This document shows positions 8,388 to 17,132 of a DNA stretch of 64,000 bases, piece after piece. The stretch comes from Polaribacter sp. SA4-12 (GTDB lineage: Bacteria; Bacteroidota; Bacteroidia; Flavobacteriales; Flavobacteriaceae), in the NCBI RefSeq assembly GCF_002163675.1, contig NZ_CP019334.1, positions 1,560,001 through 1,624,000 of the forward strand, written 5' to 3'. A program made the position numbers and the translations under genes. The notes beneath the pieces are model-generated. The model did no database searches and was not told the origin of the DNA. It worked only from the letters and a program-made list of their open reading frames with translations. Numbering within the stretch: the first letter of the stretch is position 1; the number at the start of each line of letters is the position of its first letter.

Positions 8388-9848
8388 TTATTTAACTTCT
8401 TGAGTTTTAAAAAATGCAATTGCTTGTGCTTTTAAATCTTCTTTTACAGTTTTATAAGCCTCTTCTTTTACCAAATTTTTTGTTTCTTTTGGATCTTTTT
8501 CATAATCGTATAATTCTTCAGCATCTACTAAAGAAGCGTCAAAAGGTTGATTTGATCTAAAGTTATCTTTCATCCAAATTGTGTAACGATGTGTTTTATT
8601 TCTGAAAGTATACCCCATTTTATCATCTTCTCTTGGAAACTGACTTACCGCAAAATCTTTTACTTTCTCAACTTTTCCTTCTAATAACGGAACTAAACTT
8701 ATACCATCTAAATTTTCTGGAGATTTTACCCCTGCTAATTCTAACAAGGTTGGATACACATCTACAAATTCAGTTGGAGAATTAGATTTCCCTATCTTAT
8801 CTTTTCCTGCTGAAAAAATTAATGGAGATCTGGTAGATTGCTCGTAATTTGTGTGTTTGCAGTACATATTGTGGTCGCCTAAATGCCAACCATGATCTCC
8901 CCAAAGCACAATTACTGTGTTTTCTCTTAACCCTAATCTGTCTAATTCATCTATTACCAAACCTATTTGCGTATCAATAAAACTAACACTTGCATAATAA
9001 CCTTGAATCAATTTCTTCTGTTTAGCTTCAGAAATTGGTACACTATAATCTTTTGTAAAATCTGCATAACCACCTCTTAACTCCCAACTTGGTTGCGTTG
9101 CATAATATGGAGCACCTTCTGGAGTTTTTTGAAATTCTGGCAACGTAATTGTTTCTATTGGGTACATATCCCAATATTTTTCAGGCACCACAAAAGGCAA
9201 ATGCGGTTTATGAAAACCTGTTGCCAAAAAGAAAGATTTTTTCTCTTTTGAAAATTTTCTTAATAAATGGTTACTTCTAGTTGCTACCATTCCATCTACA
9301 GTTGCACTATCAGGAATATGTAAAACTTCGTAAGAAATGTGTGTAGTTTCATTTACATATTCTTTGTTTTTCCTTTTCAAATTCGCATATCTATGCGTCC
9401 AAGAAATAGAATCTTGCTGTCTATCTACAGATCTAAAATCGAAAATTTTTCCAACAGGAGCAGTTTGATATCCATTCTGTTTGAAATATTGTGGCATCGT
9501 AACAATATCAGGGTTTATGCTTCTGATATGTGTTTTTAAATCCCAAATTTTAGTATAATCAGGTCTTTTACCAGTCATGATACTTGCTCGAGAAGGTCCA
9601 CAAACTGCTTGTTGACAATGATTATTTTCTAAAACAAAACCATTAGCAGCTAACTTATCAATATTCGGTGTTTTTACAACTGTATTTCCATAAGCACCCA
9701 ATATTGGTTTTAGATCATCAACCGCAATAAATAATATATTTTTTGGTTGATTTTTTGCTCCTTCTTTTTTACCTGACTTATTATCACAAGAGATAATAAA
9801 AATTGTAAAAAGTGATAAAAACAACATTTTCAAAATCTGAGAATTCAT
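8388..9848 (-). CDS. Sulfatase, S1 family (iduronate-2-sulfatase-like), lipoprotein
   Basis: The start is taken at the ATG at 9848 rather than 9875, because the protein then begins with a clean lipoprotein signal (MNSQILKM to IISC) of 486 residues. The nine codons before it overlap an intergenic hairpin. The metal site is IAVDDLKP and the formylglycine Cys is in CGPSR (Cys83 from this start). The later HGWHLGDH and KHTNYEQ blocks match the paralogue at 448-2040. It follows the GH94 gene in a unit that also holds two transporters and GH1, so desulfation and import are co-regulated. Its signal peptide places it outside the cytoplasm, unlike GH94 and GH1. Confidence 0.92.
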   Translation of the reverse strand: MNSQILKMLFLSLFTIFIISCDNKSGKKEGAKNQPKNILFIAVDDLKPILGAYGNTVVKTPNIDKLAANGFVLENNHCQQAVCGPSRASIMTGKRPDYTKIWDLKTHIRSINPDIVTMPQYFKQNGYQTAPVGKIFDFRSVDRQQDSISWTHRYANLKRKNKEYVNETTHISYEVLHIPDSATVDGMVATRSNHLLRKFSKEKKSFFLATGFHKPHLPFVVPEKYWDMYPIETITLPEFQKTPEGAPYYATQPSWELRGGYADFTKDYSVPISEAKQKKLIQGYYASVSFIDTQIGLVIDELDRLGLRENTVIVLWGDHGWHLGDHNMYCKHTNYEQSTRSPLIFSAGKDKIGKSNSPTEFVDVYPTLLELAGVKSPENLDGISLVPLLEGKVEKVKDFAVSQFPREDDKMGYTFRNKTHRYTIWMKDNFRSNQPFDASLVDAEELYDYEKDPKETKNLVKEEAYKTVKEDLKAQAIAFFKTQEVK

Positions 9849-9866
9849 AAAATCAAGATTATATTT

Positions 9867-9900
9867 AAATCCCACAAGGCTTTTAAATCTTGCAGGATTT
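9867..9900 (-). terminator. Intergenic hairpin between GH94 and sulfatase genes
   Basis: The arms AAATCCYRCAAG (9867-9878 and 9889-9900) pair across a 10-nt loop with two mismatches. There is no clean U-tract, so it is more likely a partial terminator or mRNA-stability element than a full stop. Confidence 0.35.
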
Positions 9901-9916
9901 ATTTGTTTTAAAAAAT

Positions 9917-12328
9917 TTACCCTAAAATAACTACTACTGAATGTTCCTTTCCATCATTAAAAACAGGAGCAATATTTCCTTCTATTTTTTGACCATCAAC
10001 AATCATAGAAACAACACCTTTAGAAACATTGTTCGGGTTTGTAACAGTGATGTTATATGTTGCGTTTCTAAACTTACGAACCGCAGAAAAACCATCCCAA
10101 GCTTTAGGAATACAAGGATCAATTGTTAATCCTTTATGATCTGGACGAACTCCCATTATGTGTTTTGTAGCTGCTTGATATGTCCAAGAAGAAGTTCCTG
10201 ATAACCAAGAGTTTCTTGCCATTCCGAATTGTGGATGTTCATCACCTAAAATATTTTGTGGGTAGCAATATGGATCACATTCAAAAGTATCTATAATATC
10301 ATTTTTAGATGCAGGATTTATTTGATTATAGTATTGAAAAGCTCTGTCTCCATTACCCATCATCGTTTCTGCAATCATCACCCAAGGATTAGAATGTAAA
10401 AAGATTCCACCATTTTCTTTTGCTCCTGGAGGATATGTTGTTACACCACCTTTGGTTTCATCGTATCCATTATAACCTGGATAAGATAATTTAATTCCGA
10501 ATTTAGTATTCAATTTATCTTCCACAGAATCTAACGCTTTTTCAGCTCTTTCAGGAGTTGCAAAACCCGCTAAGATTGTCCAAGATTGTGCATTTGTATA
10601 AATCTGTCCTTCGCTATTTTCTTTCGATCCAATAGCGTTTCCATTATCTTCATAATAACGTAAATACCAATCTCCATCCCAACAATTTGTATTTACCACT
10701 TCTTTCATATGAGCGTGGTCTTTTCTGTATGTATCCGCTAATTCTGTATTTCCTAAATGATCTAACAAAGCAGCCATTTCGTTTAATGCTTTTCCGTAAA
10801 GATTAGCATTAAAAATACTTTCAGAATCTCCAGGTAAGTTTACAGTATCATTCCAATCTGCAAAACCTAACATTGGTAAACCATGTTGACCACAATTGTT
10901 CTTTGTAAAATTTAAAGAACGTTTTAAGTGTTCTAAAACGGTTCCTTTTTTACGATCTTTTAATTTCACTTCTTTATCATAAAAAGTAATTTCTTCCTCT
11001 AAGAAATCATAATCTCCTGTTTCTTTAATATATTCTATTACCGTTTGTACAATCCATAAATGATCATCACCATAAAAGTCTTTTAAGTGAGATTCTTCAC
11101 GAGAATCACCTTCGTTAGCTTCCATTGTTAAAGGGAAAAACTGGTGCATTGCAGAACCATCTTCTTTCTTAACAGATATTAATTTTTTGATTAATTCTTT
11201 TCCTTTTTCTGGCATTGCAGATAAAATTCCCAAAATATCTTGAGAACTATCTCTAAAACCAATTCCTCTTGCTCCCAAACCTAATTGATATAAAGATAAA
11301 TAACGAGACCAGTTATATGTCGTATGACATTGACGTGGATTGTGAATATTCACCATTGAATTGAATGCTGAATCTGGCGTATTAAATGATGCTTTTGATA
11401 AATAATCATCCCAGAATTCTGACAATTCTTTGAAAGCTTTATCTACCTCAGCAACATCTTTATATTTTTCTGCGTTTTTCTCAATTTCATTTGGCGCTCC
11501 TTGTCCTAATTGCGTAATAACCGTTTTCGTTTCTCCGATTGAAACAGTTCCTAACTTGTGCAATAAAGCGGCAATATTATCTCCTCTGTTCGATTCGAAA
11601 TTAGATAAACTTTCGTTTTGTAATTCCAATGGATTTTTCCAAGTTCCGTATTCGTTATCTCCTAAGAATAATTTTCTATCAGTTTGAAAAGAATCTACTG
11701 GATAATTAGATGTAAAGAAGTTGTTTTCAGTATCTTTTTTCATAAAAGCATACTGACGTAAAAGCAAAGTTCCATCTGTATTTTTATTGGCTCTCATTGT
11801 CATTGTTTGAGGACACCAATCTGCATTTGTGTATTGTTTTAAAGCATCGAAATGTGTAAATTCTATAACAGGAATTACATCTATTTCTAATTCTTTTCCA
11901 CTTATATTTTTTACTTCAATCTTACGAATAACTCTATTTTCTTCATTTGGAACAAAAATGGTAACCTCTGTTCTAATTCCGTAAAATTCTGATATTATTT
12001 TTTGATAAGACAAACCAACGTGACATTCAAATAAATCGTAATCATCTAAAGTTGGTACAAAAAATGGAGAAAATATTTTATTTTTCCCATTTTCATCTTT
12101 AAACCTGATGTATAAAGTTTCTCCTTTAAAATCTGATCCTGGTAATTGTGGAATATATTTTGTAATTCTATTTAATGCAGGATCGCCTTTACAAATTAAA
12201 GAACCTCCTGTTTGATCTACTATACCTCCAAAAGATAATGTACCCACATAATTCGTCCATTTTACTGGCGTTTTCGGGTTTGTAATAATGTATTCTCTTT
12301 TGTTGTCATCAAAATATCCGTATTTCAT
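9917..12328 (-). CDS. GH94 disaccharide phosphorylase (cellobiose/chitobiose phosphorylase-like)
   Basis: An 803-residue inverting phosphorylase without a signal peptide, so cytosolic. It would cleave a beta-linked disaccharide with inorganic phosphate to give an alpha-sugar-1-phosphate and a free sugar, saving one ATP. The N-terminal MKYGYFDD, REYIIT and WTNYVG blocks match cellobiose and diacetylchitobiose phosphorylases, whose length is also about 800. GFRDSSQD lines the active site. ADWND contains the likely general acid Asp491, close to the catalytic Asp numbering known in the family. It sits 146 bp downstream of a GPH symporter gene. The acceptor and donor sugars cannot be told from sequence by eye, and cellobiose is only the default guess. 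Confidence 0.88.
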   Translation of the reverse strand: MKYGYFDDNKREYIITNPKTPVKWTNYVGTLSFGGIVDQTGGSLICKGDPALNRITKYIPQLPGSDFKGETLYIRFKDENGKNKIFSPFFVPTLDDYDLFECHVGLSYQKIISEFYGIRTEVTIFVPNEENRVIRKIEVKNISGKELEIDVIPVIEFTHFDALKQYTNADWCPQTMTMRANKNTDGTLLLRQYAFMKKDTENNFFTSNYPVDSFQTDRKLFLGDNEYGTWKNPLELQNESLSNFESNRGDNIAALLHKLGTVSIGETKTVITQLGQGAPNEIEKNAEKYKDVAEVDKAFKELSEFWDDYLSKASFNTPDSAFNSMVNIHNPRQCHTTYNWSRYLSLYQLGLGARGIGFRDSSQDILGILSAMPEKGKELIKKLISVKKEDGSAMHQFFPLTMEANEGDSREESHLKDFYGDDHLWIVQTVIEYIKETGDYDFLEEEITFYDKEVKLKDRKKGTVLEHLKRSLNFTKNNCGQHGLPMLGFADWNDTVNLPGDSESIFNANLYGKALNEMAALLDHLGNTELADTYRKDHAHMKEVVNTNCWDGDWYLRYYEDNGNAIGSKENSEGQIYTNAQSWTILAGFATPERAEKALDSVEDKLNTKFGIKLSYPGYNGYDETKGGVTTYPPGAKENGGIFLHSNPWVMIAETMMGNGDRAFQYYNQINPASKNDIIDTFECDPYCYPQNILGDEHPQFGMARNSWLSGTSSWTYQAATKHIMGVRPDHKGLTIDPCIPKAWDGFSAVRKFRNATYNITVTNPNNVSKGVVSMIVDGQKIEGNIAPVFNDGKEHSVVVILG

Positions 12329-12474
12329 TTTAATATATTTTTACGTTGATTATTGGTTTGATTCGTTTTAAAATCCTTTCTGTGTGCTAAAAAATAGACA
12401 CGAATATCACGGATTTCACAAATCTTATAACTTTTTTAATTTTTATTTCACGAAGTAAACTTTGCTGTTTACTA

Positions 12475-13902
12475 TTAAACCTTCCCTCTTCTTTCCTCTA
12501 ATTGCACTCTAATTTCTGATGCTTTTTCAGCTGTAATTGGGAACTTCCTTAACAGTAAAATTGCAATTAATAAGGATACAATTGGTATCACTAAAAAGCC
12601 AATTCTCATAATATCATAAACACCTTCTGCTTGATTACCATTTAAATTAGCATCAAAACCAGTCATTTCAATTACAGGCCCAGAAATCATAAAACCAATT
12701 ACAAAACTGAATTTTAGAACCCAAGAAAATATAGAAGCAAAACTACCTTCACGTCTTTCACCCGTTTTTAATTCGTCATAATCAACTACATCTACTTGCA
12801 TAGAAGGTATCATTAGCCATAAACCGGCATAACCTGCTCCAATAAAAGCTGTATTCATTAACATTAACCATGGATTATCTGGTGTAAACGTCCACCAAGT
12901 TGTTGTAACTGCTACAACTACAATTATCATAGAAATCATTAAGACTTTTGGTTTTCCTATTTTTTCTGATAATTTTCTAAAAAGAGGTATAAATAGAAAG
13001 CTGAAACCTGTGTACACAAATGTTCCATAACCTGCAAATTTTGCACCTTCATTCCAATCGCCACCTAATACATAATAGGTTCCAACATATCGACCATAAC
13101 TATCAAAAATTGAGGTTCCTAATAAGAAAAATAGTGTTAATAAACATAAAATTATAAAGGGTTTATTAGAAAATGTTTCTCGTAAACTATCTGTTAGTTT
13201 TACCTTTTTCTGATTCTGAATTAAATCTGTTTCATAGTAACGTTCTTTTACAAAAATGGCAGGTATAACTCCCATAACCAATATAATAACAGCAATTATA
13301 ATACTGATGTAACGCATTCCATTAACCGGACTTGCAACACCATCAATAAAGAAAATTGGCAACATACTTAACCACCAAACCCAACCGTTAAAAAAACCGG
13401 CAACCGTTTGAAAGTACCCACGTATTTCTGCAACTCTTGTACGTTCATTATAATCTGGGGTCATTTCCATTAACATACTTTGGTAAGGCATTGCCCAAAC
13501 TGTAAAACAGGTGTAGAATAAAATTCCGAAACCAATTACCCAAAACATTATTCCTTCTTGACTCATATCTGTTGGAAACCACCAAATAAGAGGATATGTT
13601 AAACCTGCTAAAATTGCACCCACTAAAATAAAAGGTCTTCTTCGTCCCCATTTAGAACGAAAATTATCAGAAATCCAACCCATTAATGGATCCATAACTC
13701 CATCCCAAAGACGTAACGACATTAAAATAATCGCCACATAAGTTGGAGGCATTTTTAACTCGAAGTTGAATACTTGATAAGCAATACTTACCATTACCCA
13801 AACTCCTAAAATATCTACTGGACCACCTGCAGCATAAGCTAGTTTCTTCGAAAAAGGAACTTTGTCTTCGTTACTAACAACTTGGTTTGTATTTTCTGCC
13901 AT
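12475..13902 (-). CDS. GPH-family (MelB-type) sugar:cation symporter, MFS
   Basis: A 475-residue inner-membrane transporter with about 12 hydrophobic segments. The GPH signature is clear in the first loop: RLWDGVMDPLMGW, then SDNFRSKWGRRRPF. This family moves mono- and disaccharides with Na+ or H+. Only 2 bp separate it from the upstream GH1 gene, and the GH94 gene lies downstream, so it probably imports the short oligosaccharide that these cytosolic enzymes consume. It is one of two GPH transporters in this unit, and the sequences differ enough to suggest different cargo. Confidence 0.9.
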   Translation of the reverse strand: MAENTNQVVSNEDKVPFSKKLAYAAGGPVDILGVWVMVSIAYQVFNFELKMPPTYVAIILMSLRLWDGVMDPLMGWISDNFRSKWGRRRPFILVGAILAGLTYPLIWWFPTDMSQEGIMFWVIGFGILFYTCFTVWAMPYQSMLMEMTPDYNERTRVAEIRGYFQTVAGFFNGWVWWLSMLPIFFIDGVASPVNGMRYISIIIAVIILVMGVIPAIFVKERYYETDLIQNQKKVKLTDSLRETFSNKPFIILCLLTLFFLLGTSIFDSYGRYVGTYYVLGGDWNEGAKFAGYGTFVYTGFSFLFIPLFRKLSEKIGKPKVLMISMIIVVVAVTTTWWTFTPDNPWLMLMNTAFIGAGYAGLWLMIPSMQVDVVDYDELKTGERREGSFASIFSWVLKFSFVIGFMISGPVIEMTGFDANLNGNQAEGVYDIMRIGFLVIPIVSLLIAILLLRKFPITAEKASEIRVQLEERRGKV

Positions 13903-13904
13903 AA

Positions 13905-15317
13905 TTAATTAATTTTTTGTTTGATTATATTATTTGATTCAACACTGTTCTTTTCGATAGCATCTTTGAACCAAAGTGCAGACTTTTTTGGAATTCTTTC
14001 TAAAGTTTCAAAATCAACATAATGCAAACCAAATCGTTTTTCGTATCCTGAGGCCCATTCAAAATTATCCATAAATGACCAAGCGAAATAACCTTTCAAT
14101 TTAACACCATCCTCAATTGCTTCTTGGCAAGATTTTAAGTATCCTTGATAAAAATCGACCCTTTCTTGGTCATCAACCTTTCCATCAACTAATTTATCTG
14201 GATAGGCACAACCGTTTTCAGTGATGTAAATGTTTGGTTGATCATAACGATCGTCAATCCATTTTAGCAGTTTTTTACAACCCCATGGCACAACTGCCCA
14301 GTCCATTAACGTTACATCCCAACTTTTGTCTAAAGACAAGTTAACATCTTGGTCTTCTGAGATACCTCCATTTCCATTAACTGAAATTTCTTCTTGCTTA
14401 GTACCGTCTGAATGTGCGGCATACATTGTTGTATAATGGTTTAATCCGAAAAAATCTGAAGAACCTTTTATCATTTTTTTCTCATCTTCCGAAAACTTAG
14501 GAAGACGTTCCTTCAGTTTTTCTTTCATAACAGTTGGGTAATCACCTTTATAAACAGGGTCTGCAAACCAAGCTAAGAAAAACTCAAGAGCTCTTTGCGC
14601 TGCTTGTTTATCTTCTTCGCTATCAGTAAGAGGTTCACGCCAATCACAATTGTTAGAAATTCCGATTTGCCCTTCCTGATGCCCGTAATTTTCTCTGTAA
14701 ACTGCAACTGCTTTTGCATGTGCGATAATTAAATGATGTGCGGCGAGATAAGGTTCTGAATTAGATGACCTTCCAGGAGCAAATACACCTTGGCCATACC
14801 CTAAAATAGAAACTACCCAAGGTTCATTTAATGTAATCCAATTTTTTACACGGTCTCCAAATCTATCAAAGCATAGATTTGCGTATTCCGAAAAATGATT
14901 CGTTATATTTTTATTTAACCAACCATCATCTTCTAACTGTAAAGCAAGTGGTAAATCCCAATGATAAAGTGTTACCCAAGGTTCTATACCGGCTTTAAGA
15001 AGTTCATCAATTAATTCAGAATAAAATTCAATTCCTTTTTCGTTAACATCTCCTTTTCCTGTGGGCATTACTCTGGCCCAGGCAATTGAAAATCGATATG
15101 CTTTTACGCCCATCTCTTTCATCAATTGAATGTCTTCTTTAAACTTGTGGTAATGATCACAAGCTATGTTACCCGTTTCTCCTTCTGCAATTTTCCCTGG
15201 AATAGTGCAAAATGAATCCCATATAGAAGGTCCTTTACCATCTATATCAGCAGCTCCTTCAATTTGGTAAGAAGAAGTAGCTGTACCCCAAATAAAATCT
15301 TCTGGAAATTTTTTCAT
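13905..15317 (-). CDS. GH1 beta-glycosidase (beta-glucosidase-like), cytosolic
   Basis: A 470-residue retaining glycosidase of standard GH1 length. It has the N-terminal signature FIWGTATSSYQIEGA, acid/base Glu165 in LNEPW, nucleophile Glu367 in YITENG, and conserved C-terminal WSFMDNFEW. There is no signal peptide, so it works in the cytoplasm on imported beta-linked sugars, most likely releasing glucose, although some GH1 enzymes act on galactosides, mannosides or fucosides. The gene is packed between two GPH symporter genes with 2-bp gaps, a strong sign that import and hydrolysis are coupled. It may compete with, or complement, the GH94 phosphorylase. Confidence 0.93.
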   Translation of the reverse strand: MKKFPEDFIWGTATSSYQIEGAADIDGKGPSIWDSFCTIPGKIAEGETGNIACDHYHKFKEDIQLMKEMGVKAYRFSIAWARVMPTGKGDVNEKGIEFYSELIDELLKAGIEPWVTLYHWDLPLALQLEDDGWLNKNITNHFSEYANLCFDRFGDRVKNWITLNEPWVVSILGYGQGVFAPGRSSNSEPYLAAHHLIIAHAKAVAVYRENYGHQEGQIGISNNCDWREPLTDSEEDKQAAQRALEFFLAWFADPVYKGDYPTVMKEKLKERLPKFSEDEKKMIKGSSDFFGLNHYTTMYAAHSDGTKQEEISVNGNGGISEDQDVNLSLDKSWDVTLMDWAVVPWGCKKLLKWIDDRYDQPNIYITENGCAYPDKLVDGKVDDQERVDFYQGYLKSCQEAIEDGVKLKGYFAWSFMDNFEWASGYEKRFGLHYVDFETLERIPKKSALWFKDAIEKNSVESNNIIKQKIN

Positions 15318-15319
15318 AA

Positions 15320-16918
15320 TTATATGATGTTGTTATTTTGTTCTAATTGTCTTCTTGAGTTTAACTCTTTTGTTATTTCAGAAGTTTTTGTTTGTGTTAA
15401 TGGATACAATGTCATTAATGCTGCAGCCATTATTGTAATTATTGCAGGAATCCAACTCATTAACATTATTATTCCTGGAATTGCTCCTTCAATTGAAACA
15501 GCATCTTGACCATTATAATGATACATTCCTAAAACTAAACCTATAATTGCACCTGCAATTCCACCACCAAATTTTGTCGCGAAAGAACCTGCAGAATAAA
15601 TGAGTCCTGTGGCTCTTCTTTTATTTTTATATTCTGAATAATCTGCTGCATCACCTAACATCACAAAAAATAATGTTGGAAAAATTGCTGCTGTAAATTC
15701 TGAGATAATTCCGATAGAAAATATGGCTGTTGTATTTTCTGGTGAACAAAAAAGAAATAAACTATTAATGGCTCCAGAAAATAATAAGGCACCAATAAAT
15801 AGATTCTTTTTACCAAATTTTTTACTCAACGGAGCAGTAACCATTGCTCCGAAAATAGAAGCAATCATTAATCCTATTAAAAAAGAAGCAGCTAATAACT
15901 GGTCATTTAAATAATGTGTGAAATAGATAATTACAATTCCTTGTTTTATGGAATTATAAATATTGAATAACAAACCAACTATTAATAAAATTAACCAAGG
16001 TTTATTCGAAATTAAATCTTTAAAATCTTGTTTTAAATTGTGCTTTTGAGTTTTTGGAGGTTGTACTCTTTCTCTTGTTGTGAAAAAAGTAACTAAAAGT
16101 AACAATGCTAAAAATACAGACATTACATACATAGCATTGCTATAGCCTTTGTCTTGATTTATAATTGAAATACTTGAAGTTTTTAAATTTTCTTCTCCAG
16201 AAACATAAAAAGTGTATGTCTCATCAGCAATCATAGAAAAACTTTTTCCTTTGGATGGTTCTTCTTTTTTATCAATCATAGAAAAAGTTGCAATTCCGTT
16301 TTCTGTTTTGATATTTACGTTTTCGTAATTATCTTTGGATGAAACTTTTACTTTGTAAGAATCTTTTTCAATCTGTTGAATTTCTATGTTTGGATTAATG
16401 TTTCCAAAACTTGCCACTAAATATAATAAAGCTCCTTGCACTAACATTCCTCCAGCAAAAGCGCCAACCATTCTGTAAGAACCTAAACTTGCACGCTCTT
16501 TATCATCACCAGTCATAACAGCCATTAATGCTCCATAAGGAATGTTGTTGGCTGTATAAATTAGAGTGAATAAAATGTATGTTATATATGCATACACAAT
16601 TTTTCCTGAATCATTAAAATCTGGACTTGTGAATAGTAAAGAAAGAATAGCTGCTAAAGGAATTGCAGTCCAAAGAATCCAAGGTCTGAACTTACCATAC
16701 TTTGTATTGGTTCTATCACCAATAATTCCCATTAGAATATCAGAAATTCCATCACTAAAACGAGCGACTAAAAATAAGACACCAACAGTTATTGGACTCA
16801 ATCCAAAAACATCCGTATAAAAAATAAATAAAAAAGTAGCGACACCTCTCCACGCAATATTTGCGGCTCCATCACCTAAGGCATATCCAATTTTTTCTCT
16901 TAATTTTAGTTTCTTCAT
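15320..16918 (-). CDS. GPH-family sugar:cation symporter with a large extracytoplasmic insertion
   Basis: A 532-residue MFS transporter of the GPH (MelB-like) type: ARFSDGISDILMG, GDRTNTKYGKFRPW and about 12 membrane segments. It is some 60-80 residues longer than usual because of a hydrophilic, beta-prone insertion at about 172-258, between the fifth and sixth membrane segments. That position should face the periplasm. The insertion contains short charged strands and a TYTFYVSG-like stretch that could be a substrate- or partner-binding domain, although no known domain was recognised. It is the first gene of the unit continuing through GH1 to the beta-helix gene. A putative operator lies 116 bp upstream, with a weak TACGTTTT box at 16959-16966. 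Confidence 0.88.
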   Translation of the reverse strand: MKKLKLREKIGYALGDGAANIAWRGVATFLFIFYTDVFGLSPITVGVLFLVARFSDGISDILMGIIGDRTNTKYGKFRPWILWTAIPLAAILSLLFTSPDFNDSGKIVYAYITYILFTLIYTANNIPYGALMAVMTGDDKERASLGSYRMVGAFAGGMLVQGALLYLVASFGNINPNIEIQQIEKDSYKVKVSSKDNYENVNIKTENGIATFSMIDKKEEPSKGKSFSMIADETYTFYVSGEENLKTSSISIINQDKGYSNAMYVMSVFLALLLLVTFFTTRERVQPPKTQKHNLKQDFKDLISNKPWLILLIVGLLFNIYNSIKQGIVIIYFTHYLNDQLLAASFLIGLMIASIFGAMVTAPLSKKFGKKNLFIGALLFSGAINSLFLFCSPENTTAIFSIGIISEFTAAIFPTLFFVMLGDAADYSEYKNKRRATGLIYSAGSFATKFGGGIAGAIIGLVLGMYHYNGQDAVSIEGAIPGIIMLMSWIPAIITIMAAALMTLYPLTQTKTSEITKELNSRRQLEQNNNII

Positions 16919-17033
16919 TTAAATAAAATAGAAGACAGATAAATTCGAACTCTTTAAGAAAACGTATTATTAGTCTTGTAATTAGTGAAGTAAAAATAGA
17001 GTGAAAGCTAAAGAGAATGGTCTACTTAAAATC

Positions 17034-17057
17034 AGAAGAGGTATTTATATCGTCAAA
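17034..17057 (-). promoter_or_regulatory. Putative HTCS operator, copy 2
   Basis: On the minus strand it reads TTTGACGATATAAATACCT followed by CTTCTGAT. It matches copies 1 and 3 in the TTTGACgATAT core and in the ACCTyTT half. It precedes the transporter-GH1-GH94 unit by about 116 bp, suggesting that the whole catabolic unit is co-regulated with susCD. Confidence 0.5.
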
Positions 17058-17101
17058 ATGAGAGCCAATTCGCTAACTTTTAGCTCATAGCTCTCATTTT
17101 G
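17054..17101 (-). terminator. Hairpin after the susC-susD-GH3-sulfatase unit
   Basis: A perfect 12-bp inverted repeat, CAAAATGAGAGC (17054-17065) with GCTCTCATTTTG (17090-17101), starts 32 bp after the sulfatase stop. It lacks a strong U-tract. Its distal arm overlaps the operator core, so termination and regulator binding may share sequence. Confidence 0.4.
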
Positions 17102-17132
17102 AAGAAAAGAGAATCAAAAAGGTTAAAAAACT

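Noticed and set aside
9849..9875. Extended start of the sulfatase at 9875
   Set aside because: The extra nine residues precede an ideal lipoprotein signal and overlap an intergenic hairpin.
11430..11687. A plus-strand frame within the GH94 gene
   Set aside because: It is antisense to a complete, well conserved gene and has no recognisable domain.
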